Of a stretch of DNA of 33,484 nt, positions 8,388 through 17,187 are shown one piece after another (positions within the stretch are counted from its first letter, which is position 1; every line of letters starts with the position of its first letter). The notes beneath the pieces are model-generated. The model saw only the letters and a list, made by a program, of their open reading frames with translations, was not told the DNA's origin and searched no databases. Position numbers and translations under genes: made by a program. This stretch comes from an uncultured Steroidobacter sp. (GTDB lineage Bacteria; Pseudomonadota; Gammaproteobacteria; Steroidobacterales; Steroidobacteraceae), in the NCBI RefSeq assembly GCF_937958065.1, contig NZ_CALFXI010000076.1, positions 1-33,484 of the forward strand, in the 5' to 3' direction.

Positions 8388-9353
8388 CTAGGGTTCACCG
8401 CGCACGTTCCGAAGATCGGCTTCGACCATGAGCGATATCATTTCGCGAAAACTGACAGTTGGCGTCCACTGCAGCCGTTGACGCGCCTTGGCGGGATTGC
8501 CGACCAACTCTATTGGCTCTGGCGGGCGGACGCTCCCGGAATCCTGAACCACGTAGTCCTGATAATCGAGCCCAACGCATCCGAAGGCGATCTCGCACAG
8601 CTCGCGCACAGAGTGCGTCTGTCCGGTGGCGAGCACGTAATCATCCGCCTGCTGCATCTGTAGCATCCGCCACATCGCATCCACATAGTCTGGAGCATAG
8701 CCCCAATCACGTCTGGCTTCGAGATTGCCGATATGCAACTGCGCCTGCAGCTGACATTTTATTCGCGCAGCCGCACTGGTGATCTTACGCGTGACGAACT
8801 CCAGGCCGCGCCGGGGACTTTCGTGATTGAACAAAATGCCGGAGCAGGCGAACAGACCATACTGTTCGCGATAATTCACCGTCGACCAGTGCCCATATAG
8901 CTTGGCGATGCCGTAGGCGTTGCGCGGTCGGAATGGCGTCTCTTCGCTTTGCGGCGACTCGCGAGCATTGCCGAAAATCTCGCTGCTCGACGCCTGCAAG
9001 AAACGTGCGGCCGGCTGCGCGACCCTGAGCGCCTCGAGCAGGCACACCACCGCCAGGGCATTGGCCCGTGCGGTCAGCAGCGGCTGTTCGGACAGCTGCG
9101 AGCTCGAAGCTCGGGCGGCGAGGTTGTAGACCTCGTCCGGCCGGTAGGTCCTGATGAGTGCGAGTACTTCATCCTGACTCGCCAGGTCGGCACGAACGAT
9201 TTCAATGTGATCGAGACAATGCGCGATACGGCTCATGTCGCCCGGAGAGTCGCTACGGATAGCGCCAACCACGCGATAGCCTTTGCTCAACAGCAGGTCC
9301 GCAAGATAGGAACCATCCTGTCCGGTGACTCCGGTAATCAGTGCCGTGGCCAC
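8388..9353 (-). CDS. divergent GDP-mannose 4,6-dehydratase-like SDR protein
   Basis: 321 aa extended SDR protein, closest by motifs to GDP-mannose 4,6-dehydratase. It has TGVTGQDGSYLADLLL at the N-terminus, ASSSEIFG with E125, YGIAK with Y147 and K151, and the GILFNHESPRRG and RKIT blocks. It is about 34 aa shorter than the canonical gmd product encoded at 12729-13796. It lacks the Arg-rich loop after the first strand that binds cofactor and supports the tetramer in true Gmd, and the usual Thr of the STSE motif is Ser. It may be a second 4,6-dehydratase acting on another GDP- or NDP-sugar, or a related epimerase or reductase. The start is GTG at 9353, 2 nt after the upstream GT2 stop codon, with GGGG as the possible ribosome-binding site. 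Confidence 0.8.
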   Translation of the reverse strand: MATALITGVTGQDGSYLADLLLSKGYRVVGAIRSDSPGDMSRIAHCLDHIEIVRADLASQDEVLALIRTYRPDEVYNLAARASSSQLSEQPLLTARANALAVVCLLEALRVAQPAARFLQASSSEIFGNARESPQSEETPFRPRNAYGIAKLYGHWSTVNYREQYGLFACSGILFNHESPRRGLEFVTRKITSAAARIKCQLQAQLHIGNLEARRDWGYAPDYVDAMWRMLQMQQADDYVLATGQTHSVRELCEIAFGCVGLDYQDYVVQDSGSVRPPEPIELVGNPAKARQRLQWTPTVSFREMISLMVEADLRNVRGEP

Positions 9354-9355
9354 AG

Positions 9356-10387
9356 CTACGCCCCGTTTGATGCAGCCAACAGGTTACGGATGTGGTAACG
9401 GCTGTTGCGTAATTCCAGCAATGCCATACCCGTACCCCGATGCACGAAGGAGCAATAAAACAGGCCCATGGCATTCGCGAGGACGCCCGGAAATAGCGCG
9501 ATGGCGGCAGCCATCACCTTCTTGCGCGGCGCCAGGCGCGCCGCCAGCCACACCCGGTACTCGGTGAGCGAGTAAGTTCCCTTGGCACGATAGAACAACA
9601 GCAGTTTCGCACTATGCCATGGCCTGTCGTCCGTCACGACGCGCTTCGCGGTCGCGGACACCGCGGGCAGCGACCATACCAGCGATGGCCATTTGAACAT
9701 CCAGATCTCGAACTCCTTGGGCCGCCACATGGCATTGCCATAGCGGATGGAAATCAGCGGCTCCGAGATGATGACGGCGGTGGCCGGCAACGGCGCCTGA
9801 AAAATGACACCGACGTGAATGAACAGGGAGCCGTAGTAACGAGCGCGTTCACGCGCCAACCACAGATCTCTCCTGATGACGACGCAGGCAATGAAAGTAA
9901 GATAGCTGCCCGCATCGGCGAACAACTGGTCCATTTCGCCCGGTCCATATTGCCGATCGCTGGTCATGGGCAGTCGCCGCTCCTCGAACAGGCGACTGAA
10001 GTCATTGCTGCGTACCTCTGCGTTCACCACCACCAAGCTCGGCTCATCGCGCAGTTTTCGCAGCACCGACTGGATCGCGTCGGCACGCAGCAAGTCGTCA
10101 TCCGACATGAGCCAACAATACTTGCCCGAGGCCAGCTCGACCGCGCGATCGAAGTCTGCATCGACACCGGAGTTCTTCGCTTGCCGATGATAATGGAGCC
10201 GCGGTATCGAACCTTCGAACGAGCGTACGACCTGCTCCGTATTGTCGGTCGAGGCGCCGTCGAGGATCACCACCTCGACACCATCGCAGAACTGCGCGGC
10301 GATGCTACTGAGCGTCTCACCGATGTACGCCGCGCGATTGAGCGTCGCAATGCAGATGGAGAGTATTGGAGCCGGTTCAGCGTTCAT
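9356..10387 (-). CDS. family 2 glycosyltransferase
   Basis: 343 aa GT-A fold inverting glycosyltransferase. The N-terminal nucleotide-binding strand is LSICIATLNRAAYIGETL, followed by VVILDGASTDNTEQVV and the metal-binding WLMSDDD around residue 95. The C-terminal ~100 residues contain hydrophobic and basic stretches typical of membrane-associated GT2 enzymes. It would add one sugar to the lipid-linked repeat unit at the cytoplasmic face. The N-terminus resembles enterobacterial abequosyltransferase-type enzymes, but this is too weak to name a donor. Its ATG overlaps the end of the FkbM gene by 11 nt, so the two are probably cotranslated. Confidence 0.88.
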   Translation of the reverse strand: MNAEPAPILSICIATLNRAAYIGETLSSIAAQFCDGVEVVILDGASTDNTEQVVRSFEGSIPRLHYHRQAKNSGVDADFDRAVELASGKYCWLMSDDDLLRADAIQSVLRKLRDEPSLVVVNAEVRSNDFSRLFEERRLPMTSDRQYGPGEMDQLFADAGSYLTFIACVVIRRDLWLARERARYYGSLFIHVGVIFQAPLPATAVIISEPLISIRYGNAMWRPKEFEIWMFKWPSLVWSLPAVSATAKRVVTDDRPWHSAKLLLFYRAKGTYSLTEYRVWLAARLAPRKKVMAAAIALFPGVLANAMGLFYCSFVHRGTGMALLELRNSRYHIRNLLAASNGA

Positions 10388-11141
10388 TTGGCAGCCCCTT
10401 CAGCCGTCGGTACGTGGTTCTCAGCCAGGGAATGCGTCGCAGCCGGTCGCGCACCCTGAGCTCCCATATTTTTATCGCGCGCTGCATTTTCGATGTCGAA
10501 TTGACCAGCCGCTGGTTCGAACGATGCGCGAACCAATCGTTCACTCCGGTCCTGCGAAACGGCTCATACCCGAATTGAGCCAGGTAGCGCGCGACCGTGC
10601 TGTCTTTGTGGTTCGAATTATCCTCGATGATCAGCACCGTCGGCTGCCATCGATCCAGCGAGAATCCTCGCAGGACATCCATTTCGTGTCCTTCCACATC
10701 GATGGTCACGAAGTCGATGCCGCCAGTGAGCTGGGCACGCTCCAATAACTGGTCCATCGTGAAGGTGCGCACCTCCAGCGGTTTTGTGCTGAAGCCTTGC
10801 TCAGCAATCCGCTCACGGTCTTCGGCCCTGGCGCTCATCGTGGACATGCCGTGCGCCCCAAACGTCCCCTCTACCACGTGCAAGGTCGCGCTGCCTGGCG
10901 AGCTCGAAGCGGCACACTCGAACAGGATGGCGTTTCTCTTTGCGCGGATCTCGGCGCACAGGGCCGGGTTCGGCTCGATCAGAACACACTGCCAACCCTG
11001 CTTCTCGAAGAACAGCGTGTTGCTGCCATGAATCCCGTCATTGGCGCCGACCTCCACGCACGTACCCCGACTCTTGCCGGAAAAAATGCGGTGCAGAATC
11101 CTGTCCTCGTTGAACTGGGAATAAAACATGTCCGTAGTCAT
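10377..11141 (-). CDS. FkbM-family SAM-dependent methyltransferase
   Basis: 254 aa. It opens with YSQFNEDRILHRIF and the SAM-binding motif CVEVGANDGIHGSNT, then VLIEPNP. The family hallmark DFVTIDVEGHEMDVLRGF follows near residue 150. FkbM-type enzymes in polysaccharide clusters usually O-methylate a sugar hydroxyl. Here it could methylate a rhamnose or deoxyhexose of the repeat unit (inference). ATG at 11141 has AGGTG about 10 nt upstream. A second in-frame Met at residue 5 cannot be excluded as the start. Confidence 0.88.
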   Translation of the reverse strand: MTTDMFYSQFNEDRILHRIFSGKSRGTCVEVGANDGIHGSNTLFFEKQGWQCVLIEPNPALCAEIRAKRNAILFECAASSSPGSATLHVVEGTFGAHGMSTMSARAEDRERIAEQGFSTKPLEVRTFTMDQLLERAQLTGGIDFVTIDVEGHEMDVLRGFSLDRWQPTVLIIEDNSNHKDSTVARYLAQFGYEPFRRTGVNDWFAHRSNQRLVNSTSKMQRAIKIWELRVRDRLRRIPWLRTTYRRLKGLPNER

Positions 11142-11200
11142 CGTCTACACCTAACCCTTCATTCGCCTCTTCTCGCCAGCCACGGAGACGGTTCAATTCT

Positions 11201-12703
11201 TCACGCCGCTCGCTTCCTGAAGCCCAGGACACCGACCACTAGCTTATAGGACTGTGGGGACATCGCCACGGACAGGAGTATCGAGAGCAGAGCGGCAAAT
11301 ACCGCGAACAGCAGAGAAACGGCCACCCCCGGCTCGATTCGCATCACGACATAGTACACGGCCAGGAAAACGGCGGCAGAGCTTACCAGCGGTACCGCGA
11401 CATCGCGCAGCAGCCATGGGCCACCTATGCCCACGAGCAGCTCCCGATGAGTCAGCCACGAGCCCAACAAGACGTACACCAGATGGAGCACGAACCATGA
11501 CAGTGCGCCGCCGATCGCGCCGAAGTGAGACGCAAGAAAGAACGTCAGCGGCACCAGCAGGCAGAGCAGGACTAGATTGATCTTCAGAGCCAACCGGGGC
11601 AGACCATAGGCCAGTTGCAACGCATAGGGAACATACATGACTCCATGAAGCGCGGTTCCCAGACTCAGAAAACTGAGCAGGGGCGCCACGCTGTGCGCGA
11701 TCGCTTCGTCACGGGTCCACACATAAGCGAGCTCCCTGGCAAACACTGCCACCATCAAAGCGATGGGAAACAGCATCGTTACGAACATCCGTGTGCCCAG
11801 CCGGTACAGCATGCGCAGCTCCGCCTCTTGGCCCATTGCCACGAGCGTGGAGAACCGCGGATAGATGACGTTGAACAGCGGATTGATCAACAGATACAGA
11901 CCGTTCGCAATCACGGTCGCCAGCATGTAATGGCCAAAGTCACTGAGGTTGAGGAGCTTGCTGAGCAGCAGCTTATCAAGCTGAGTGAGCACCACGCCCG
12001 ACAGCGCGAGCACGCCAACTCCGGTCGTAAACCTCCAGATCCGGCGTAATTCTCCACTGTCGAACCGCGAAGCACCGGGAAATTGGATTGCGCGCCAGGC
12101 GAACAGGCGCATGGTCAGAGCACTCGCGATGCCGACGCAAGCCTGCCACATGAAAAAGGCTTCGATGCTGGCTGACACGAAGGCGAGCACGACCACCGCC
12201 CCGACGCTGCCCAAGGTCATCATCACGGCGTTGATGGCACTGGTGGTGGCGATCCGTTCGAGTCCATTCAGTGCGCCCTGGTACAGCCCGATAGGCCAGC
12301 GGCAGGCGATTACGACGCCCATGAGCTGGACGGCGCGCTCCAATGTCTGCGGCGATAACTGTTCGGCTTCGATCCAATGGCCGGCGATCGACGGCGCCAA
12401 GCCGAACACGACCACTGCAATCGACACGCCCATGATCCAATAGATCACGGCCAGTGTGTGCAGGAGGTTACGGACTTCGAGCCATTTCGCCTGGGCCGAA
12501 TAGCGGGAGATTTCCCGATTCACCGTCTGCGCCAGCCCCAGATCGAGCAGCTGGAACATCGCCTGGGTCGTCGCGAAGAAGCCGATGAGACCGTAGGCCT
12601 CGACCCCGAGATACTTCAGATACAGCGGAACGACCGCCAGCCCGATAATGGCGATCCATATCGAGCTGGCGAGACCGGCAGCCAGGTTGCGGCCAAGCGG
12701 CAT
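11201..12703 (-). CDS. Wzx-type O-unit/oligosaccharide flippase
   Basis: 500 aa polytopic membrane protein with 12-14 predicted helices. The N-terminus GRNLAAGLASSIWIAIIGLAVVPLYLKYLGVEAYGLIGF is typical of the MOP-superfamily polysaccharide exporters (stated from positions 4-42). A loop with DLGLAQTVNREISRYSA follows. It would flip the undecaprenyl-linked repeat unit to the periplasm for Wzy. It lies between gmd and the FkbM gene, 25 nt after gmd. No gene symbol is assigned because Wzx proteins diverge too far for one. Confidence 0.9.
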   Translation of the reverse strand: MPLGRNLAAGLASSIWIAIIGLAVVPLYLKYLGVEAYGLIGFFATTQAMFQLLDLGLAQTVNREISRYSAQAKWLEVRNLLHTLAVIYWIMGVSIAVVVFGLAPSIAGHWIEAEQLSPQTLERAVQLMGVVIACRWPIGLYQGALNGLERIATTSAINAVMMTLGSVGAVVVLAFVSASIEAFFMWQACVGIASALTMRLFAWRAIQFPGASRFDSGELRRIWRFTTGVGVLALSGVVLTQLDKLLLSKLLNLSDFGHYMLATVIANGLYLLINPLFNVIYPRFSTLVAMGQEAELRMLYRLGTRMFVTMLFPIALMVAVFARELAYVWTRDEAIAHSVAPLLSFLSLGTALHGVMYVPYALQLAYGLPRLALKINLVLLCLLVPLTFFLASHFGAIGGALSWFVLHLVYVLLGSWLTHRELLVGIGGPWLLRDVAVPLVSSAAVFLAVYYVVMRIEPGVAVSLLFAVFAALLSILLSVAMSPQSYKLVVGVLGFRKRAA

Positions 12704-12728
12704 TACGCGTTTCCGCTCGGTCCCGACG

Positions 12729-13796
12729 TCAGAGTCCGTCTTCCTCGGATACCTTTTCCCGCTTCGCCAGCTTCAGATCCTCCTGGACCATCTCTGCGAC
12801 CAGATCGCGGAAAGCGGTCTTCGGTTGCCAGCCCAGTTTGGACCTGGCTTTGGAGGCATTGCCCAAGAGCGTCTCGACTTCCGCGGGCCGGAAGTAGCGG
12901 GGATCGACAGCGACGATACATTTACCGTCGGAATCGTAGCCGCGCTCCTCGACGCCCTCACCCGCCCAGCGAATCGCGATGTCCAGTTTCTGGCATGCGC
13001 ACTCCACAAACTCCCGCACGGAATGCTGTTCCCCGGTCGCAATGACAAAATCTTCCGGAACCGGCTGCTGCAGCATGAGCCACATCGCCTCGACATAGTC
13101 CCTGGCATGGCCCCAATCCCTCTTGGCGTCGAGGTTTCCCAGGTAGAGGCATTTCTGCATGCCTAGCTTGATTCTCGCCAGCGCGCGCGTGATCTTGCGA
13201 GTGACGAAGTTTTCGCCGCGAATCGGCGACTCATGATTGAACAGAATGCCGTTGCAAGCATACATGCCGTACGCCTCGCGGTAATTCACTGTGATCCAGT
13301 ACGCGTACAGTTTCGCCGCCGCATAGGGCGAGCGCGGATAGAACGGCGTCGTTTCGGACTGTGGCACCTCTTGAACCAAACCGTAGAGCTCCGATGTGGA
13401 TGCCTGATAAAAGCGCGTGGTTTTCTCCATGCCCAGGATGCGAATTGCTTCCAGGATGCGCAGCGCGCCGATTGCGTCGGAATCGGCAGTGTATTCGGGC
13501 TCCTCGAACGACACAGCAACGTGACTCTGCGCGGCCAGGTTGTAGATTTCATCCGGCTGTGTCTTACGAATGATGTGCACCAGACTACTGGTGTCGGTCA
13601 TGTCGCCGTGATGCAGGAACAGGCGTGTATCTGGTTCGTGTGGATCCTGATAAAGATGGTCTATGCGTGAGGTGTTGAACAGCGAGGCGCGTCGTTTCAT
13701 CCCATGGATGATGTAACCCTTGCCCAGCAGGTACTCTGCCAGGTAGGCGCCATCCTGCCCGGTGATACCGGTGATCAATGCTACCCTGCCCTTCAT
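12729..13796 (-). CDS. gmd: GDP-mannose 4,6-dehydratase
   Basis: 355 aa, full family length. TGITGQDGAYLAEYLL binds NADP. MKRRASLFNTSRID is the Arg-rich loop found in true Gmd. STSELYG holds the catalytic Thr and Glu (T134, E136), and YAAAK gives Y158 and K162. The C-terminal RYFRPAEVETLLGN block is also canonical. It makes GDP-4-keto-6-deoxy-D-mannose, precursor of GDP-D-rhamnose, GDP-L-fucose, GDP-perosamine or colitose. No fucose synthase (fcl), Rmd or perosamine synthase is obvious next to it, so the final sugar is unclear. Its ATG overlaps the Wzy stop as ATGA. Confidence 0.96.
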   Translation of the reverse strand: MKGRVALITGITGQDGAYLAEYLLGKGYIIHGMKRRASLFNTSRIDHLYQDPHEPDTRLFLHHGDMTDTSSLVHIIRKTQPDEIYNLAAQSHVAVSFEEPEYTADSDAIGALRILEAIRILGMEKTTRFYQASTSELYGLVQEVPQSETTPFYPRSPYAAAKLYAYWITVNYREAYGMYACNGILFNHESPIRGENFVTRKITRALARIKLGMQKCLYLGNLDAKRDWGHARDYVEAMWLMLQQPVPEDFVIATGEQHSVREFVECACQKLDIAIRWAGEGVEERGYDSDGKCIVAVDPRYFRPAEVETLLGNASKARSKLGWQPKTAFRDLVAEMVQEDLKLAKREKVSEEDGL

Positions 13797-15082
13797 AGCG
13801 AACCTCGAAAATTACTGGAAAGTGCCGTCTCGACAGGCGTCGCCCCCTCGGGCGGCGCCGTTGTATCGGACGTAATGGTCGGCCGTGTGTTGTTCGCGGC
13901 GTATATTCCGCCCAGCGCCGCGAACAAAATGGCGTTCTGCGGCAACATCAATGATGGATTGGTAAAGCCGCCGGCAACGATCAGCATGGCGAGAGCCACG
14001 AGAATGAAACTCGCGGCGGTCGTATGGTTCACCTGAGGGGGAATCGACTTCGCCACCACGAGAAAGGGCGCGACGATCGCGGCTATCCACAGACACACGC
14101 CGGGTATGCCCAACTGGTATGCGAATGAAGGCACTTGCGCTTCGTACTGGAATGGATGGTCGGGATCCCGGATGTAGAGCTCCAGGTGCTCACCGACCCC
14201 CGCGCCGAACAGCATCGTATCCCAATTACCGAGAACCGCGTCGCCAAACAACGTGTACTGCAGGACCTTTTCATCGTTGGAAGACGCTGCCACGACGCGC
14301 GCCTCGACGAAATCCATGACATTGGAGTTGACTGCCACGTACCCGAACCAGAGCCACACCAGAGCCAGCCCGGCGGTGGCGAAGCCCAGGATCACCGACC
14401 AGCGGCCCTGTTTGATGGACAAGATCACCAGCCGTGTGAATTCCAGCAGAATCAGCGCCGCCACGACGAACCGCGACAACGACGCAATGGCGGCGAACCA
14501 TATCAATAGCCGCAACGTCCCTCGCAGACGCGTGACGATCGTCGTCGTCATGAGAATGAGCCATCCAGCCAGTATGGTGATATCGCCCGGAACGATATAG
14601 CGGACACCGATTCCCAGGACACCGTAGTCCTCATAGTTGTAGAGGCCGTCGAGGAACGGCAGCAGCGCAACGCTCGTCCAGGGGATTGCGGCTGAAGTAA
14701 CCGCCCGAAGCAGCATGAAAAGCACGGTTATTCTCAGCACCGTGCGCACTCGCGTCTGTCCGAAGATGAAACTCACGGCATTCACGAGAACTGACAGCGC
14801 GAGAACCAGCGCCGCCTGAAACGGCTGGGCGCCGCTGGCCGTCATGGAGAACCCCGCGGCCACCGCGTTTACGATCAAAAACGCAACGAAGAGCACACTG
14901 GGAACGAGCCAGCCCCAAGGTGCCGGTTGCTGCGGCGGAAAGATGAGCACAAACAGCAAAGCCAGGCCGGCGAACAGCACCCCGAGCATGAAAGATGTGC
15001 CCAACGGTGCCACCAGCAGGCCAAACCCGACCAGCACCAGCGCCGACGACAAGAGCGAAGCGGCCAGGGTGTCCTGCGTCAT
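13793..15082 (-). CDS. Wzy-like polysaccharide polymerase / O-antigen ligase-family membrane protein
   Basis: 429 aa with about 10-12 membrane segments and a larger hydrophilic loop in the second half. That loop contains LFGAGVGEHLELYIRDPDHPF, whose fold and position match the O-antigen ligase/polymerase (Wzy_C) superfamily (seen here at residues ~290-315). In a Wzx/Wzy cluster it most likely polymerises repeat units on the periplasmic side. A WaaL-type ligase or exopolysaccharide polymerase role cannot be separated by sequence. A longer reading begins at 15103. ATG at 15082 is chosen because it overlaps the upstream GT2 stop as ATGA, the coupling used through this operon. Confidence 0.85.
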   Translation of the reverse strand: MTQDTLAASLLSSALVLVGFGLLVAPLGTSFMLGVLFAGLALLFVLIFPPQQPAPWGWLVPSVLFVAFLIVNAVAAGFSMTASGAQPFQAALVLALSVLVNAVSFIFGQTRVRTVLRITVLFMLLRAVTSAAIPWTSVALLPFLDGLYNYEDYGVLGIGVRYIVPGDITILAGWLILMTTTIVTRLRGTLRLLIWFAAIASLSRFVVAALILLEFTRLVILSIKQGRWSVILGFATAGLALVWLWFGYVAVNSNVMDFVEARVVAASSNDEKVLQYTLFGDAVLGNWDTMLFGAGVGEHLELYIRDPDHPFQYEAQVPSFAYQLGIPGVCLWIAAIVAPFLVVAKSIPPQVNHTTAASFILVALAMLIVAGGFTNPSLMLPQNAILFAALGGIYAANNTRPTITSDTTAPPEGATPVETALSSNFRGSL

Positions 15083-16065
15083 GACGCATCCGACACGAGA
15101 CAACCGATCATGAACAGCATGGCACGCAGCGTGGATACAGGGACGGCGTCAACCTTCCGTAGCCGTAGCACATCCGCGAGGGTCAGCTGTTGATCGACAT
15201 GGGCCAGCATCGCTGCCGTCTGCGCAAGCACACCTTGCGCGGGCACCTGACGCTCGAGTACCTCGAGATAGCCCCGCGCCTGGCGCGCGACCAGCCTGCG
15301 AAAGTGCTTTTGCTTGCGCCACATCCGGGGCAGATTCGCCTGCCGGCGCAAGGAGGTCACGCCCAACGTATTGCCCCCGTGCTGGCGGTACAGGGTGGTT
15401 GGCACCCCGGTGAGCAGGGCCACGCCACCGTAGGTCAAGGCCAGCAGATATAGCCACCAGTCGTGCATAGCTGCGTGTGCGCGGGCGATCTCCGCATGGC
15501 GCAGCCACAGATCTCGCAATGCCCGGTTAAAACCGACGGTATTGCCAACGCACGGATTGAACACTAAAGCGCGCCCGCGCGCGGTTGCAACTTCGACGCT
15601 CAAGCCGAGCGTCTGAAAATAGTACTTGTACTTGGATGTATCCTGGCCGGAAAACAGCTTCGGGTCGGAGAAGCACAGGAACGGCCGAGATTCGCCCGCC
15701 AGCCTGGACACGGTTGCATCGATCTTGCCGGGCTCCCAGATGTCATCCTGATCGCAAAACAGATAGAAGTCCGCGGTCACGCGCTCGAGCAGAAAGAAAA
15801 ATGCGTTAGGAACCCCCTGCCTCGCCCCGGCCCGCCATTCGTGCTGGGTGATTCCCTGCTCCGAGCACTCGCGATGAAGCACCGCGACGGATTCGTCCGT
15901 CGACGCGTCGTCGATCCAGTGCAGAGTAAATGAAGTCCGATTTCTGGCCAGCGAGGCCAGCAACGGCGTCAACCAGCCGGCGCCATTGTGCACGGCGAGC
16001 AGAACGGCGACCGAAGGCGCACCTGGGCCGTTGGACATCGCCGACGCGCACGCTGCCTCAGCCAT
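15079..16065 (-). CDS. family 2 glycosyltransferase, RgpB-like rhamnosyltransferase
   Basis: About 328 aa. VAVLLAVHNGAGWLTPLL starts the GT-A domain. WIDDASTDES and FCDQDDIWEPGK carry the donor and metal sites. The block NTVGFNRAL - HDWWLYLLAL - YRQHGGNTLG is typical of the RgpB-type rhamnosyltransferase group. With rmlACDB present it probably transfers L-rhamnose from dTDP-L-rhamnose (inference). An open frame continues upstream to 16416, but that part lies inside the preceding GT4 gene and is not glycosyltransferase-like. Starts at 16065 (8-nt overlap with the GT4 stop) and 16038 (ATG, 19 nt after it) are both possible. Neither has a strong ribosome-binding site. Confidence 0.85.
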   Translation of the reverse strand: MAEAACASAMSNGPGAPSVAVLLAVHNGAGWLTPLLASLARNRTSFTLHWIDDASTDESVAVLHRECSEQGITQHEWRAGARQGVPNAFFFLLERVTADFYLFCDQDDIWEPGKIDATVSRLAGESRPFLCFSDPKLFSGQDTSKYKYYFQTLGLSVEVATARGRALVFNPCVGNTVGFNRALRDLWLRHAEIARAHAAMHDWWLYLLALTYGGVALLTGVPTTLYRQHGGNTLGVTSLRRQANLPRMWRKQKHFRRLVARQARGYLEVLERQVPAQGVLAQTAAMLAHVDQQLTLADVLRLRKVDAVPVSTLRAMLFMIGCLVSDAS

Positions 16066-17176
16066 GCAACACCGTCGAGAATACGCGCTCGTAGGCGTCG
16101 GCAATGCGATTCCACGTATAGCGATTGCGGACCGTTTGCCGGACTGCGCCGTCTGCAACGCCTTCCGTCCAAAGCGAACGCAAGGCGCCTGCCAATTCGG
16201 CCTCATCGCTGAAGTAGCGGGCGGCCTCCGAGGCAGTCTGCCGATTGAAGGGGCAATCAAATGCGACGATCGGCATGTCGAAGAACAGCATCTCCACCAG
16301 CGAAGGATTCGTGCCTCCCACCGAGTGGCCATGCAAGTAGACCTTGCAGCGCTCGCGCAACCCACGCAGGACTGCGACATCGTAGATGGGGTCGAGCAAT
16401 AGCAGTCGCGGCTCATCGCGGTAACGCCGACGCAGTTGCCTCGCGTACTCCGATCCCTCCCAGTTGCCGACGATCACATAGCGCTCGCCCGGCGAACCTA
16501 GAAATCCTCGAATCAGCAGGTCGAGGTTGTTTTCCGGCTCGATCCTGCAGATCGTGAGGGCGTACTCGACCTTCAACAACTCCGCCGGCGGCGTGAGAGC
16601 TGCAATCCTGACCGCCTGATCGCCGCCATATGGAATCACATCCGTGCGAGTACGCGTGTCGTTGCCGACAAAGGCAAGCAGCGCCTCGTTGTCAACGACG
16701 ACCCGATGGCTACCCAACTGCGCCAATCGATCGAACACCCATAACAAGCAACGCTTGATGCGTCCAAATTTGCCACGCCGCCACTCGATGCCATCCGTGT
16801 TGGTTACGACGCGCGCGCGTCCGATGAGCCGTACCAGAGGGATGACGGGACCGGCCGAAACACCCAGAATGAGAATGCAATCGACCTTCCAGCAAACCCT
16901 GAGCAAGGCCACAGTGTCGTGCAGCGTGGAGAGCACTCCATTGGCCCGGATGGGAATCCACAGCAGCTTGCAGCCTTCGAACTGGTCGGGGTGATCGACG
17001 TATTGCGTGGCATCGCAGGTAATCACAACCTGATGCCCACGACTCCGCAGCAGCGGCGCGAGCTCATGCACAAACGTCTCGAAACCACCGTAACGCGCGG
17101 GTACTCCAACGCTACCGACGAGCGCGATGCAGGCGCCGTCCGCGAAGCTCCGCGACGTTTTACGACTGAAACGCAC
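16058..17176 (-). CDS. GT4-type glycosyltransferase with DUF1972 N-terminus, probable rhamnosyltransferase
   Basis: 372 aa GT-B glycosyltransferase. The N-terminal half has VGSVGVPARYGGFETFVHEL and TNTDGIEWRRGKF, the hallmarks of the DUF1972 group that includes the streptococcal capsule beta-1,4-rhamnosyltransferase Cps2T/WchF. The C-terminal GT4 half has ICRIEPENNLDLLIRGF and VGGTNPSLVEML, the latter with the family Glu of the donor site. It probably adds L-rhamnose to the second position of the lipid-linked unit (inference by family). The start is GTG at 17176, 11 nt after the Wzz stop codon. No ATG allows the conserved N-terminus. Confidence 0.88.
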   Translation of the reverse strand: MRFSRKTSRSFADGACIALVGSVGVPARYGGFETFVHELAPLLRSRGHQVVITCDATQYVDHPDQFEGCKLLWIPIRANGVLSTLHDTVALLRVCWKVDCILILGVSAGPVIPLVRLIGRARVVTNTDGIEWRRGKFGRIKRCLLWVFDRLAQLGSHRVVVDNEALLAFVGNDTRTRTDVIPYGGDQAVRIAALTPPAELLKVEYALTICRIEPENNLDLLIRGFLGSPGERYVIVGNWEGSEYARQLRRRYRDEPRLLLLDPIYDVAVLRGLRERCKVYLHGHSVGGTNPSLVEMLFFDMPIVAFDCPFNRQTASEAARYFSDEAELAGALRSLWTEGVADGAVRQTVRNRYTWNRIADAYERVFSTVLHG

Positions 17177-17187
17177 CTGAGCCGCCG

